Origin: Bacteroidota bacterium
GTDB lineage: Bacteria; Bacteroidota; Bacteroidia; UKL13-3
Assembly: GCA_040388375.1 (NCBI GenBank)
Contig: JAZKBU010000003.1
Span: forward strand, 248,001 to 312,000
Length of the DNA: 64,000 nt
Reading direction: 5' to 3'
Of the stretch, positions 34,124 through 43,541 are shown piece after piece (the stretch's first letter is position 1; every line of letters starts with the position of its first letter). The notes under the pieces are model-generated. The model searched no databases. It was not told the DNA's origin and saw only the letters and a list, made by a program, of their open reading frames with translations. The position numbers were made by a program, and so were the translations under genes.

Positions 34124-35557
34124 ATGAAATTAGTAAATCAATTATTGTTTGCATCGTTTGCCGCCACCATGGTTTTTTCAGCTTGCTCTGAAAAATCAAG
34201 TTCAACAGGTTGGAAATACAACGATACTAAATGGGGAGGATTTGAGAAACATAAATTCACAGACCAAGAGACCGGGCCAGGCTTAGTATTTGTGGAAGGT
34301 GGTACTTTTGTAATGGGAGCTTCTGAACAAGATGTTACCTACGATAGAAATAATTTAAAAAGACGTCTTACCGTTAATAGTTTCTATATGGATGAAACAG
34401 AGGTAACTAACTTACATTACTTAGAGTATGTATATTGGTTAAATCGCGCTTATAGTGCTGAAAATCCGATAGTAGCTGAAAAAGCTTTACCTGATACTTT
34501 AGTATGGCGCTCAAAACTTTCATACAATGAGCCTTACGTAAATTACTATTTACGTTATCCAAACTTTAGAGATTACCCGGTTGTAGGTGTAAGCTGGTTA
34601 CAAGCCAATGAGTATTGTAAATGGCGTACTGACCGTGTGAACGAAATGATTATGATAAGAGAAGGCTTAATGAAAAATAGCAATCTTTTAAAACAAGGTC
34701 AGGAAACATTTAATACAGAAGCCTATATGTTAGGTTTAACTCCTGTTGATATTAAAAAAGAACTTAAAGACTATACACCTAATGGTAAAAAACGTCAGGT
34801 AAAAATGGAAGATGGTATTTTATTACCTGATTACCGTTTACCAACAGAGGCTGAGTGGGAATATGCTGCAAATGGTTACATGACTGCTTCATATAACGAG
34901 AATGTTGATGTTAGAAGAATTTACCCTTGGAACGGTTTAACTTTACGTAGAAGCGATAATGAAAAAACACGTGGAAGAATGTACGCTAACTACGTAAGAG
35001 GAAGAGGTGATTACAAAGGTATTGCAGGTAACTTAAACGATAATGCTTCATATACTACTGCAGTAAAAGACAAGTTTTTTATTCCTAACGATTTTGGTTT
35101 GTATCATATGGCTGGAAACGTTAGCGAGTGGGTAATGGATGTTTATCGTCCACTTTCGTTAGAAGATAATAGCGATATGGATGCATTCAGAGGTAATGTT
35201 TACAAAACTCAGGTACGTGATGCCGATGGAGCAATTACTGAAAAAGATAGTTTAGGTAGGGTTATTTACAGAGATGTAACAGAAGCTGAAAATGCAAAAA
35301 GACGTAACTACCAAAGAGCTGATAATATCGGTTTCCGTGATGAGTTAACTTATGCAGATATTGATCAAAAATACGAGTACAGCGTAACATCATTAATTAA
35401 CAATGCTGCCAGAGTTTATAAAGGTGGTAGCTGGAACGATAGAGCATATTGGTTAAGTCCGGGAACAAGAAGATATTTAGACCAAGAGCAAGCAACTGCA
35501 ACCATTGGTTTCCGTTGTGTAATGGATAGATTAGGAAGCCAAAACAAAAAGAAATAG
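34124..35557 (+). CDS. gldJ: Gliding motility/T9SS lipoprotein GldJ
   Basis: An outer-membrane lipoprotein of 477 residues required in Flavobacterium for gliding and for stability of T9SS components. The signal peptide ends in a lipobox (VFSAC, Cys21). The N-terminal GWKYNDTKWGGF and the QETGPGLVFVEGGTFVMG stretch match GldJ rather than GldK. The rest is an FGE-sulfatase (SUMF1) domain: DETEVTN near residue 90, VVGVSWLQANEYCKW near residue 155, RLPTEAEWEYAA near residue 245, and the C-terminal GGSWNDRAYWLSPGTRRY and GFRC. It appears monocistronic with its own -7 box and terminator. It acts with the SprA translocon encoded 10 kb away. Confidence 0.9.
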   Translation: MKLVNQLLFASFAATMVFSACSEKSSSTGWKYNDTKWGGFEKHKFTDQETGPGLVFVEGGTFVMGASEQDVTYDRNNLKRRLTVNSFYMDETEVTNLHYLEYVYWLNRAYSAENPIVAEKALPDTLVWRSKLSYNEPYVNYYLRYPNFRDYPVVGVSWLQANEYCKWRTDRVNEMIMIREGLMKNSNLLKQGQETFNTEAYMLGLTPVDIKKELKDYTPNGKKRQVKMEDGILLPDYRLPTEAEWEYAANGYMTASYNENVDVRRIYPWNGLTLRRSDNEKTRGRMYANYVRGRGDYKGIAGNLNDNASYTTAVKDKFFIPNDFGLYHMAGNVSEWVMDVYRPLSLEDNSDMDAFRGNVYKTQVRDADGAITEKDSLGRVIYRDVTEAENAKRRNYQRADNIGFRDELTYADIDQKYEYSVTSLINNAARVYKGGSWNDRAYWLSPGTRRYLDQEQATATIGFRCVMDRLGSQNKKK

Positions 35558-35579
35558 GCTTTATAAAAGTATTAATATA

Positions 35580-35615
35580 AAATCCGAATCAGTTAAACTG
35601 GTTCGGATTTTTTTT
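35580..35615 (+). terminator. Terminator after gldJ
   Basis: AATCCGAATCAGT pairs with ACTGGTTCGGATT (one T-G pair) around a TAA loop, followed by a T-run. Confidence 0.88.
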
Positions 35616-35720
35616 ATGCTTATGGCTTTACTTGAATAGAGAAGTAATAAATTTAAAAGGATGAGTATAGTATCTTAGCTTCCAAAACTAAATTGATAAA
35701 TAGTAGAGATGCTTATCCAT

Positions 35721-35753
35721 AAAAAAAGCCAAATCAATTTGATTTGGCTTTTT
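35721..35753 (-). terminator. Terminator after the DEAD-box helicase gene
   Basis: AAAAAGCCAAATC pairs with GATTTGGCTTTTT in a perfect 13-bp stem with a 5-nt loop. It lies beyond the helicase stop on the minus strand. Confidence 0.87.
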
Positions 35754-35778
35754 AGTATAATTATGTGAATCTGATTAA

Positions 35779-37680
35779 CTAATCTTTTCTACGTCTTCTT
35801 TCTCCTCCGCCATCACTATTTCTAGGTCTGTCAGATGAACCAGAACGGTATGATCTTCCTCCTCCATCTCTGCTACCACCTGAATCACGTGTTCCGTATC
35901 CACCACCAGTATTAGAGCCACCTTCACTTCTTCTGTTACTTCCGCTGTAGCTTCTGCTTCTACCACCTTCACTACGTCCTCCGCTGTCTCTGCTGCCACC
36001 TTCACTTCTTCCATATCCACCGCTGCGACCACCGTTACGAGAACGTCCACCGCTACCACCTGGTTTGTCACCACTTAATTCAGCACGTACCGGACGGCCT
36101 TCATAAGTACTGCCATTTAAAGCATCTATAATTTTAGTTGCGTGTTCTGTATTGGAATCAACAAAACTAAAAACACCACTCACGTCAACATGTAATTCTT
36201 TCCAATCTAAACCACTCATTTGAGCAACCCAATCTTTAAAACTACGGATATCAAAACCATCTTTTTTACCTAAACTTACAAAAATGCGTTGATTTCTATC
36301 TCTTCCTCTGCCTTCGCTTGAACCCGAATCACGGTCACGTGGCGCTTTGCTATCAACATTTAAGTCAGGAGCATTTAAGTATTCAGCACTAAATCTGCGT
36401 AATTCAAGTGAAAGGAATTTTTGAATTAACTCTTCAGATGGAATAGCCATTAATGGATGTAAACCAGCCATTACTTTTTCATCAAAAATACTTGTTTCAA
36501 TTTCAGTATTTATAATGGTATCAGTAAAAGCTAATAATTTTTTATCACGTACTTCTTCGGCACTTGGAATAAGAATTTTTTCAAATTTAACATTTGAAAG
36601 ACGTTCAATATCTTTTAATCTGCCGTTTTCACGCATATTAAGTAAAGTAAATGAAACACCTAATTTACCTGCTCTACCTGTTCTACCACTTCTGTGTGTG
36701 TAGTTTTCGATATCATCTGGTAAATGGAAATGTATTACGTGGGTTAAACCAGTAACATCAATACCACGAGCCGCTACATCAGTTGCTAATAATATTTTAA
36801 TAGCGTGATGGCGGAAACGGTTCATTACCTTTTCACGTTGTCCCTGGCTTAAATCACCGTGTAAACAATCAGCGTTATAACCATCTTTGATTAATTTATC
36901 GCTAATGTCTTGGGTTTCGTGTTTGGTAGTACAGAAAATAATAGCATAAAGATTATCACTATTAAAATCTAAATAACGTTTTAACGCTGCATATTTATCG
37001 CGAGCATGCACTGCTGCATATTGATGCGTAATATTTACATTACCTGAATTTGATTTACCTACGGTAATCTCAAATGGGTTTTTCATGTATTTATTAGCAA
37101 TATTTCTGATGCTTTTAGGCATGGTTGCACTGAATAAGCATACGCGTTTTTCAGCAGGAGTTTCGGCTAAAATGTATTCAACATCTTCTTCAAATCCCAT
37201 ATTAAGCATTTCATCTGCTTCGTCAAGTACCACAAAATTAACGGTTGAAATGTTAATAGCTCTGCGGCTCATTAAATCCATTAAACGACCCGGAGTTGCT
37301 ACAATAATGTTTGCTCCACGTTTAATATCAGAAATTTGACGTTCAATGCTACTACCTCCGTAAACGGCAACAATACTTAAATTAGATTTAAATTTGCTAA
37401 AGTTTCCAAGGTCTTTGCTTATTTGCATGCAAAGTTCACGAGTTGGACAAATAATTAATGCTTGAATATTTTTGTTGGTAGGCTGTATAAGTTGGATAAT
37501 TGGCACTCCAAATGCTGCCGTTTTACCTGTTCCCGTCTGGGCCAATCCTAAAATATCTTGCCCTGTTTCTAAAAATACCGGAATAGACTGTTCCTGTATA
37601 GGCGTTGGGGTCTCAAACCCCATCTCTTGAATCGCATTCAAGATGGGCGTTTCTACGCCCAAATCACTAAAATTTTTCAA
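35779..37680 (-). CDS. DEAD-box RNA helicase (DeaD/CsdA-like) with Arg/Gly/Ser-rich tail
   Basis: An ATP-dependent RNA helicase of 633 residues acting on cytoplasmic RNA (ribosome assembly, decay or cold adaptation). Motifs in order are the Q-motif (GFETPTPIQEQSIP), Walker A AQTGTGKTAAFG, PTRELCMQI, DEADEML, SATMP and the C-terminal ATDVAARGID and HRSGRTGRAG. Residues about 463-540 (IFVSLGKKDGFD ... LSGDKPG) are a DbpA-type RNA-binding domain. The last 90 residues are a repetitive tail of GGRS, GGYGRSEGG and SGGRSEGGRS units, probably a flexible RNA-binding segment. A TATCTTTG box (37704-37711, minus strand) lies upstream. The gene is monocistronic. Confidence 0.95.
   Translation of the reverse strand: MKNFSDLGVETPILNAIQEMGFETPTPIQEQSIPVFLETGQDILGLAQTGTGKTAAFGVPIIQLIQPTNKNIQALIICPTRELCMQISKDLGNFSKFKSNLSIVAVYGGSSIERQISDIKRGANIIVATPGRLMDLMSRRAINISTVNFVVLDEADEMLNMGFEEDVEYILAETPAEKRVCLFSATMPKSIRNIANKYMKNPFEITVGKSNSGNVNITHQYAAVHARDKYAALKRYLDFNSDNLYAIIFCTTKHETQDISDKLIKDGYNADCLHGDLSQGQREKVMNRFRHHAIKILLATDVAARGIDVTGLTHVIHFHLPDDIENYTHRSGRTGRAGKLGVSFTLLNMRENGRLKDIERLSNVKFEKILIPSAEEVRDKKLLAFTDTIINTEIETSIFDEKVMAGLHPLMAIPSEELIQKFLSLELRRFSAEYLNAPDLNVDSKAPRDRDSGSSEGRGRDRNQRIFVSLGKKDGFDIRSFKDWVAQMSGLDWKELHVDVSGVFSFVDSNTEHATKIIDALNGSTYEGRPVRAELSGDKPGGSGGRSRNGGRSGGYGRSEGGSRDSGGRSEGGRSRSYSGSNRRSEGGSNTGGGYGTRDSGGSRDGGGRSYRSGSSDRPRNSDGGGERRRRKD
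35782..36060 (-). repeat. Coding Arg/Gly/Ser repeats in the helicase tail
   Basis: Short tandem units encoding GGRS, SEGG and RDSGG occupy the 3' end of the helicase gene. The DNA is locally more GC-rich and purine-biased than its surroundings and creates an overlapping minus-strand frame that is only a shadow. Confidence 0.7.
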
Positions 37681-37703
37681 AGTACTGTTATAAAAATAAG
37701 CGA

Positions 37704-37711
37704 CAAAGATA
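37704..37711 (-). promoter_or_regulatory. -7 promoter box of the helicase gene
   Basis: TATCTTTG on the minus strand fits TAnnTTTG exactly, 23 nt before the ATG. Confidence 0.55.
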
Positions 37712-37834
37712 GCTAAATAAATGACAAATTGTTCCTAGTGAGATAAATAAGTTAATTAAAGTGTTTAAAATGATACTGTTAAGTATTGGTTTTAAAGGGA
37801 TATAGGACACAATAAAAATTAATATTATTTAAAC

Positions 37835-37870
37835 AAAAAAGCCAACGCTTTATAAAGTGTTGGCCTTTTT
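37835..37870 (-). terminator. Terminator after recA
   Basis: GCCAACGCTTTA and TAAAGTGTTGGC (one G-T pair) form a 12-bp stem with flanking A- and T-runs, 32 bp beyond the recA stop. Confidence 0.85.
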
Positions 37871-37901
37871 ATTTGAATTTTAATGTGTTAAATAGTTATT
37901 T

Positions 37902-38924
37902 CTATTCTGGTTCTACCTTAATTTTAACACTACCTGAATTGGCTCTTTCAATAATTTGTTTTTCAATTTCAGCGGTTAATTCAGGGTTGTCGGTTAATAT
38001 TTGTTTAACCGCATCACGCCCTTGGCCTAATTTTGTCTCGTTATAGCTAAACCACGACCCTGCTTTTTTGATAATTTCAAAATCAACACCAAGATCAATA
38101 GTTTCGCCTAAACGACTAATACCTTCTCCATAAATAATGTCGAACTCAACTGTACGGAAAGGAGGAGCTAATTTATTTTTGGCTACTTTTACTCTTGTTC
38201 TGTTACCAATAATTTCAACACCCTCTTTTAATTGGCCTATTCTACGGATATCTAAACGTACTGAAGCATAAAATTTAAGTGCATTACCACCGGTAGTTGT
38301 TTCCGGGTTACCAAACATAACACCAATTTTTTCGCGTAATTGGTTAATGAAAATACAAACGCAACCTGTTTTATTAATGGTACCGGTTAACTTACGTAAT
38401 GCCTGACTCATTAATCTGGCTTGTAAACCCATTTTGCTTTCACCCATTTCGCCTTCTATTTCGGCTTTTGGAACCAATGCAGCTACCGAGTCAATTACAA
38501 TAATATCAATAGCACCTGAGCGGATTAATGCATCGGCAATTTCTAATGCTTGTTCTCCGTCATCGGGTTGCGATATAATTAAATTGTCAACGTCAATGCC
38601 TAATTTTTCTGCGTATGTTTTGTCAAATGCATGTTCTGCATCAACAAAAGCAGCAATACCGCCTTTTTTTTGTGCTTCGGCAATGGCGTGCATACTTAAT
38701 GTAGTTTTACCTGACGATTCTGGTCCGTATATTTCTATAATTCTACCAACTGGTAATCCGCCAACACCTAAAGCAATATCTAAACTTAACGAGCCTGTTG
38801 AAATGGCTTCGCTGGCAACAACTAATTTATCGCTCATGCGCATTACGGTTCCTTTTCCGTACTGCTTATCAAGCTTATCCATAGTAAGCTGAAGTGCTTT
38901 TATTTTTTCTTTATTATCACTCAT
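37902..38924 (-). CDS. recA: Recombinase RecA
   Basis: RecA coats single-stranded DNA, carries out strand exchange and stimulates LexA-type self-cleavage. The 340-residue length is normal. Motifs are Walker [10 protein letters not shown] near residue 66, [20 protein letters not shown] near residue 140, the loop L1/L2 region ([29 protein letters not shown]) and KNKLAPPFR. The C-terminus ends in a short acidic tail. The ATG at 38924 is preceded by a TACTTTTG -7 box (38946-38953, minus strand). Plug lies upstream on the same strand with a 112-bp gap and no clear terminator, so some read-through is possible. Confidence 0.98.
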   Translation of the reverse strand: MSDNKEKIKALQLTMDKLDKQYGKGTVMRMSDKLVVASEAISTGSLSLDIALGVGGLPVGRIIEIYGPESSGKTTLSMHAIAEAQKKGGIAAFVDAEHAFDKTYAEKLGIDVDNLIISQPDDGEQALEIADALIRSGAIDIIVIDSVAALVPKAEIEGEMGESKMGLQARLMSQALRKLTGTINKTGCVCIFINQLREKIGVMFGNPETTTGGNALKFYASVRLDIRRIGQLKEGVEIIGNRTRVKVAKNKLAPPFRTVEFDIIYGEGISRLGETIDLGVDFEIIKKAGSWFSYNETKLGQGRDAVKQILTDNPELTAEIEKQIIERANSGSVKIKVEPE

Positions 38925-38945
38925 AATATTCTTTATTTTCTATTT

Positions 38946-38953
38946 CAAAAGTA
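38946..38953 (-). promoter_or_regulatory. -7 promoter box of recA
   Basis: TACTTTTG on the minus strand fits TAnnTTTG, 21 nt before the ATG. No LexA-type box was recognised. Confidence 0.5.
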
Positions 38954-39036
38954 ATTGAGGCTTTTGTATGGCTATTAAATATTTATAAACATTTTTAAAT
39001 TGAAACAATTGTATGTGAAAGTCAAAAGTTTAAAAT

Positions 39037-40299
39037 TTAACGCAACGTATTAAATAGATAGGAACCTATTAATTCGTCATAATTGAATTGCAGGTTATGG
39101 TTGTAAACATAAATCATGTATTCATTTTCGGTATTGGCATAGTTGCCTTCAAAATCTGACTCGTCAGGTAAATTGGTTTCCGGATTTAATAATGCGTATG
39201 CATATTCATATCGGCCTTGTTTTAATGACACATCCAAATCGTACCGCATTCGGTTGGCATTGTATGTCATTTTAAATTCCGGTTTTAGTTTCCAGTCAGT
39301 AAACTCGCCAAAAACATATACATCGGTATTAGGGGGCAATATGGCTGTAGCACTTAGTTGAAATTGCATGAGAGCATAATCACCATCTAAGTCGGCATTA
39401 GTACCTTCTTTGTTATCAACAATGCGTTTTCCATTATAATCTAAATATTGTGAGTATTGTTTGCTGCTTCTTGGTTCATCAATGTTTAAAAGGCATTTAT
39501 ACACGGAGTCAAAATATTTGGTGCGCACGTTTACGCTATATTGCCTGAGGTTACGGGTATCAAAAAAACGGAATTCATTGCCTCCACTAAATAACGTTCT
39601 ATCTAAATAATTAAAATCTAATTTACCATTGCTGGCAAATAAAGGCGGTACTCCCCGCAAAGCATTATCCCAACGGTTATTTTGAAGCACTACTACTTTT
39701 ATATCTTGTAAAGGATTGGGTATAATGGCAGCATTGTATTCAACAGTGAAATTAAGTTCTTGTTTTGTAAACCGATATTCGGCTAAGGATGCTGGTTTTG
39801 CGGTAGCTGCAATTTTTGTCTGGTTGTTTAGTATCATGAACCGTCTTGTTAATACTACTTTTTCTTCATCAAAGTTGCGGTACACTTTTATAATATAATT
39901 ACCGGCTAGCATGGGTTTCATATTGTCGTTTGGTAAACGCAAATTGTAGTGCACATACTTAACATAGGTATTGGTTGAAAACTTAAAGTCGTTTATGTTA
40001 TCAAAGGTCATCCCTTTTATATATAAACTTTGTGCCATAGGGGTGGGTTGCCAATTAGCATCGCAATGAATTAAGGTGTATTGAAAGTACTCGTTGTTGT
40101 TGCCAATTATATCAAAACTTAATTTTAATTGCTGATTGCTGTTGAGTAATAATATCGGGTAACGGTCGTCAGTTCCATCAATAAGTAGCTGAACTGTTTT
40201 AATGTTTTTATCGTAAGTGGCATTATCGTATACAATCTGTGCGGAACATATATGTAGCTTTACTAAACAAAAAATAATTATTAAATATTTTAAATTCAT
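39037..40299 (-). CDS. Type IX secretion system Plug protein (DUF5103)
   Basis: A periplasmic protein of 420 residues. In Flavobacterium johnsoniae, Plug closes the periplasmic side of the SprA translocon when no substrate or PorV occupies it. The signal peptide ends CSAQ near residue 21. The first beta-domain shows YDNATYDKNIKTVQLL and PILLLNSNQQLKLSFDII, with LIHCDANWQPTPM and SLYIKGM near residue 80 as clear family motifs. NYVKYVHYNLRLPN and ADLDGDYALMQF follow. A final Ig-like domain (VYVFGEFTDWKL, RYEYAYALLNP) resembles glycogen-binding folds. The TTTATTTG box 5 nt upstream of the ATG suggests a very short leader. Confidence 0.88.
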   Translation of the reverse strand: MNLKYLIIIFCLVKLHICSAQIVYDNATYDKNIKTVQLLIDGTDDRYPILLLNSNQQLKLSFDIIGNNNEYFQYTLIHCDANWQPTPMAQSLYIKGMTFDNINDFKFSTNTYVKYVHYNLRLPNDNMKPMLAGNYIIKVYRNFDEEKVVLTRRFMILNNQTKIAATAKPASLAEYRFTKQELNFTVEYNAAIIPNPLQDIKVVVLQNNRWDNALRGVPPLFASNGKLDFNYLDRTLFSGGNEFRFFDTRNLRQYSVNVRTKYFDSVYKCLLNIDEPRSSKQYSQYLDYNGKRIVDNKEGTNADLDGDYALMQFQLSATAILPPNTDVYVFGEFTDWKLKPEFKMTYNANRMRYDLDVSLKQGRYEYAYALLNPETNLPDESDFEGNYANTENEYMIYVYNHNLQFNYDELIGSYLFNTLR

Positions 40300-40416
40300 T
40301 CATTCAAATAAACGGAAAAATTAACAGAATTAGTTGGCTATCCTTGGTTAAATTATTATTTGGTTATGGAGTAAATGTTTTATTATTAATTACAATTCAA
40401 TTAATTTGCCTTACTT

Positions 40417-41022
40417 ATGAAAAGAATTAAATTATTTACTTCGTTGTTTGTTATTGTTTTATTGAATAAGGCAATGGCTCAATCAAAAAATGACTATGGT
40501 ACAGTGAGTAAACCCCCAGCATTTTATATTGGTGTTGGTTCAGGCTTAAATAATAACTGTGGTTTAGTTGGACTTAAACTGGGTGTTAGATTAAGTGATA
40601 AATTATTATTGGATGCATCGGCAGGTGTTGGAAGCTGGGGCAATAAAGTTGGTTTAGGCCTTGTGTTTAATGCAATTAATACCAATGCATGGTGCCCGGT
40701 TATTAGTATTTCAAGGGCAACGGGAATTAATGAGCTACCTTTAAAGATGGAAGTGCAAAATATGTATGGAATGGGTACTGTTGAGGTGAATATGAGGTAT
40801 AATCCTGCTACTTTGTTTAACATATCTGTGCAACGCCAATGGATAAGAAAAAAAGGTAACAGGCTTGTTTTTGAAATGGGTTATTCTATTTTAATTGATG
40901 GTGCCAGTTATGAGTTATTGGATAACAGGTATACGCTAACAAGCAGAAGTAAAAATGTAATGAATGTGTTAAAACCAGGAGGCTTAATGCTTGGTTTCTC
41001 TTATAATTTTGGTGTCCATTAA
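40417..41022 (+). CDS. Predicted outer-membrane beta-barrel protein, unrecognised
   Basis: A 201-residue protein with a signal peptide (MKRIKLFTSLFVIVLLNKAMAQ). The rest is a set of amphipathic strands with Gly-rich turns (GVGSGLNNNCGLVGLKLGVRL, ASAGVGSWGNKVGLGL) and ends GFSYNFG, the usual end pattern of a small porin-like barrel. No named family can be assigned. It is divergent from plug and convergent with the S8 protease gene, with a strong terminator behind it. Confidence 0.7.
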   Translation: MKRIKLFTSLFVIVLLNKAMAQSKNDYGTVSKPPAFYIGVGSGLNNNCGLVGLKLGVRLSDKLLLDASAGVGSWGNKVGLGLVFNAINTNAWCPVISISRATGINELPLKMEVQNMYGMGTVEVNMRYNPATLFNISVQRQWIRKKGNRLVFEMGYSILIDGASYELLDNRYTLTSRSKNVMNVLKPGGLMLGFSYNFGVH

Positions 41023-41046
41023 GAGCATTATTTGTATTTTATGTAT

Positions 41047-41081
41047 AAAAAAAGCCGATTGAATTTCAATCGGCTTTTTTG
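41047..41081. terminator. Bidirectional terminator between the barrel protein and S8 protease genes
   Basis: GCCGATTGA pairs with TCAATCGGC around a 3-nt loop and is extended by A6/T6 on both sides, between convergent genes. Confidence 0.88.
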
Positions 41082-41095
41082 GTATTGAAGCAATA

Positions 41096-42700
41096 TTAAT
41101 TGTATGATTTGTAGCCTCTGCTTAAAGCTAAATTCACAGCATTGTATAAATTAACTACGCCACCGGTTTTAGATATTTCGCTCAATTTGGTTTTTGTTTG
41201 GCTACCTGGTATATATACTTTCTTTTTATATACAATGGCTGACTCTAAAATTAGTTCCTTGGTTTGTTGAGCGGTTAAATCAGGGAAGTAAGAACGTAAC
41301 ACAGCAGCTACGCCTGCAACCACCGGAGCGGCCATACTTGTTCCGTTAAAGCTTTCGTATTTGTTTTCGGGTACAGATGAATATATATCAAAACCAGGAG
41401 CAAAAACATCAACAGTGTTTTTACCATAGTTACTAAAGCTTGCTGTTAAATCTTTTTTGTTTTTCCATGTATTGGCACCTACCTCAATCCAGTTTGATGC
41501 TTTGTCGGTACCATATTCGTATCTGGCTGTAGGGAAATTTCCAACTGTATCAATATTATTATGGTCGTTACCAGCAGCGTGTACCAATAATACATCTTTA
41601 CTAACCGCATATCTTACGGCTTCATCTACTTCGTGTTTGTTAGGTGAAAGAGATTTGCCAAAACTCATGTTAATTATTTTTGCACCATTATCAGTAGCGT
41701 AACGGATGGCGTTGGCAATATCTTTATCGCGTTCATCTCCGTCAGGTACTACACGTAACACCATAATTCTAACATTATCTGCTACTCCGTTCATACCTAC
41801 ACTGTTGTTTCTTATTGCAGCTATAATACCGGCCACATGTGTTCCATGGTCGCCTTTAGGCCCGCTCACTCTATTATTGCCGTAATATTTTTCATTTACA
41901 TTGTCGTAATTATCACCCACCAATTGTCTAGTATTTAACTCTTGGTTTAAATGGGTTTCTAGCTGGTTGTTAAAATAGCTGTATGCTCCGTCCAGTTCAG
42001 CCAGCAAACTTTTTATAGGTAGTTTTTGTTTAATAGCATTGGTTACATTGATAACAGCCAGATTATCTATATTGCTTTTTACAGGATAAGTTTTTAATTC
42101 GTCTAGGGTAATATCTTCCTTGTTAAAATAGGTTACTATGCTTCTAATGCCTTCTCCAATTTTTTTATAAATGGTGGCATTTCTTTGGGCTTCGTTTAAT
42201 TTTTTTAAGTATAAAGCCTCTGCTTTTTTATATAAATCAAATTCTGTTTTTTCTACATTGCTTACCAGTTCACCTCGTGTGGTATTGGCAAATTTTTTAT
42301 TGTACTTGGCGTAAACACGGGTAATTTCCATATTGTCTTGTACTACATTGCTGTCTTTACCCCCAATAAAGTTCCAACCATTTACATCGTCAATATAACC
42401 ATTATGGTCATCATCAATTCCATTATTGGCAACTTCTTTTGGGTTTACCCAAATAACATCTTTTAAGTCTTCGTGGCTTACATCAGTTCCTCCATCAATA
42501 ACGGCAACAATAACTGTTTTTGATTTACGTCCTTTTAATAATTCGTTGTATGTTCTATCTGTACTTACGCCATAAACTTTATTGGCTTTGGGATCTAAAT
42601 TAAACCAGTTGTCAGGTGCTTTTTTCTGTGCATTTGTTTGTAGAAACAAAATGCTGCCTAATAAAATTAAAGCTAATTTTTTGTGTATAGTATTAATCAT
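41096..42700 (-). CDS. Secreted S8 (subtilisin-like) serine protease with a large internal insert
   Basis: A secreted protease of 534 residues with a signal peptide (MINTIHKKLALILLGSILFLQTNAQ). A TTG two codons upstream is possible, but the ATG at 42700 is preferred. Numbering here counts from that TTG. The catalytic Asp71 is in AVIDGGTDVSHEDL, His287 in DHGTHVAG, the oxyanion Asn380 in HAAGND and Ser457 in NGTSMAAP. A thrombospondin-like calcium segment (GIDDDHNGYIDDVNGWNF, residues 96-113) follows the Asp region. About 160 residues then intervene before the His motif, far more than in classical subtilisin. There is no sorting tail, so it should stay in the periplasm or be released through another route. 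A TTTATTTG box lies 3 nt upstream. Confidence 0.9.
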   Translation of the reverse strand: MINTIHKKLALILLGSILFLQTNAQKKAPDNWFNLDPKANKVYGVSTDRTYNELLKGRKSKTVIVAVIDGGTDVSHEDLKDVIWVNPKEVANNGIDDDHNGYIDDVNGWNFIGGKDSNVVQDNMEITRVYAKYNKKFANTTRGELVSNVEKTEFDLYKKAEALYLKKLNEAQRNATIYKKIGEGIRSIVTYFNKEDITLDELKTYPVKSNIDNLAVINVTNAIKQKLPIKSLLAELDGAYSYFNNQLETHLNQELNTRQLVGDNYDNVNEKYYGNNRVSGPKGDHGTHVAGIIAAIRNNSVGMNGVADNVRIMVLRVVPDGDERDKDIANAIRYATDNGAKIINMSFGKSLSPNKHEVDEAVRYAVSKDVLLVHAAGNDHNNIDTVGNFPTARYEYGTDKASNWIEVGANTWKNKKDLTASFSNYGKNTVDVFAPGFDIYSSVPENKYESFNGTSMAAPVVAGVAAVLRSYFPDLTAQQTKELILESAIVYKKKVYIPGSQTKTKLSEISKTGGVVNLYNAVNLALSRGYKSYN

Positions 42701-42792
42701 TTTCAAATAAATTGGGAAGCGGAATTACTTAATAAAATAGGCAATTACAAAATCAATATTGATAAAGGGCTTAAATTGGGGATTTTAAAAAT

Positions 42793-42825
42793 AAAAAAGC
42801 CACCTGCTAATAACTGGCAGATGAC
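42793..42825 (-). terminator. Terminator after the fasciclin gene
   Basis: On the minus strand GTCATCTGC pairs with GCAGGTGGC (G-U pairs included) around a 9-nt loop, followed by TTTTTTA. Confidence 0.7.
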
Positions 42826-42864
42826 TTAATTAACTAAAACTATTTATAAAAAAATTGAAGGAAA

Positions 42865-43425
42865 TTACATTTTAGGAGTAACTACTGCATCTATTACATG
42901 TATTACACCGTTTGACTGGTACACATCGTAGATAGAGATGTTTGAAACGTTTCCGTTTTCATCTTTTATTACAATGTTTTTATCGCCATTCATCATAGCA
43001 TATAAAGTACCACCACTTACTGTTTTTAAAGTAGCTACACCATTACCGGCTTTTATTCTTTTCATTAATTCTTTCGAATCAATTTTACCGGCTACTACGT
43101 GGTAAGTTAATATTTTAGTTAAGGTAGCTTTGTTTTCCGGTTTTACTAAATTTTCTACTGTTCCGGCAGGAAGTTTTGCAAAGGCAGCATTTGTTGGGGC
43201 AAATACGGTAAAAGGACCACTGCCTTGAAGTGTTTCAACTAAGTTAGCGGCTTTAACTGCAGCTACAAGTGTAGTATGGTCTTTAGAGTTTACTGCATTT
43301 TCTACAATATTTTTTCTAGGATACATGGCTTCTCCACCAACTGTTACGGTACTTTGAGCACTTACATTTACCTGGCTCATTACAAAAATTCCTAATGCAA
43401 TGGCAATTGTTTTAATTGTTTTCAT
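42865..43425 (-). CDS. Secreted fasciclin (FAS1) domain protein
   Basis: A 186-residue secreted protein. The signal peptide ends VSAQ at residue 24. One FAS1 domain follows (about residues 45-185), with the H1 motif GPFTVFAPTNAAFAKLP near residue 80, the YH motif LTYHVVAGKID near residue 108 and the H2-like IYQSNGVIHVIDAVV at the end. FAS1 domains mediate adhesion or matrix binding. The ligand here is unknown. It is monocistronic with its own terminator, and the closest genes are the S8 protease and a MORN protein. Confidence 0.92.
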   Translation of the reverse strand: MKTIKTIAIALGIFVMSQVNVSAQSTVTVGGEAMYPRKNIVENAVNSKDHTTLVAAVKAANLVETLQGSGPFTVFAPTNAAFAKLPAGTVENLVKPENKATLTKILTYHVVAGKIDSKELMKRIKAGNGVATLKTVSGGTLYAMMNGDKNIVIKDENGNVSNISIYDVYQSNGVIHVIDAVVTPKM

Positions 43426-43541
43426 GTGATTTGTTTTTAAGGTTGTTTGTAGCCATTTACGGTGAAAGAATAACTATGGATTTTAAATAGTTATTTTTTT
43501 TGTAAATGCGCTGTTTGAAAACACGTTAAAAAACAAATGGT

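Noticed and set aside
35775-36074. A 99-residue frame overlapping the helicase tail, and the idea of a CRISPR array there
   Set aside because: The short repeats are coding Arg/Gly/Ser repeats in frame with the helicase. They are not spaced direct repeats.
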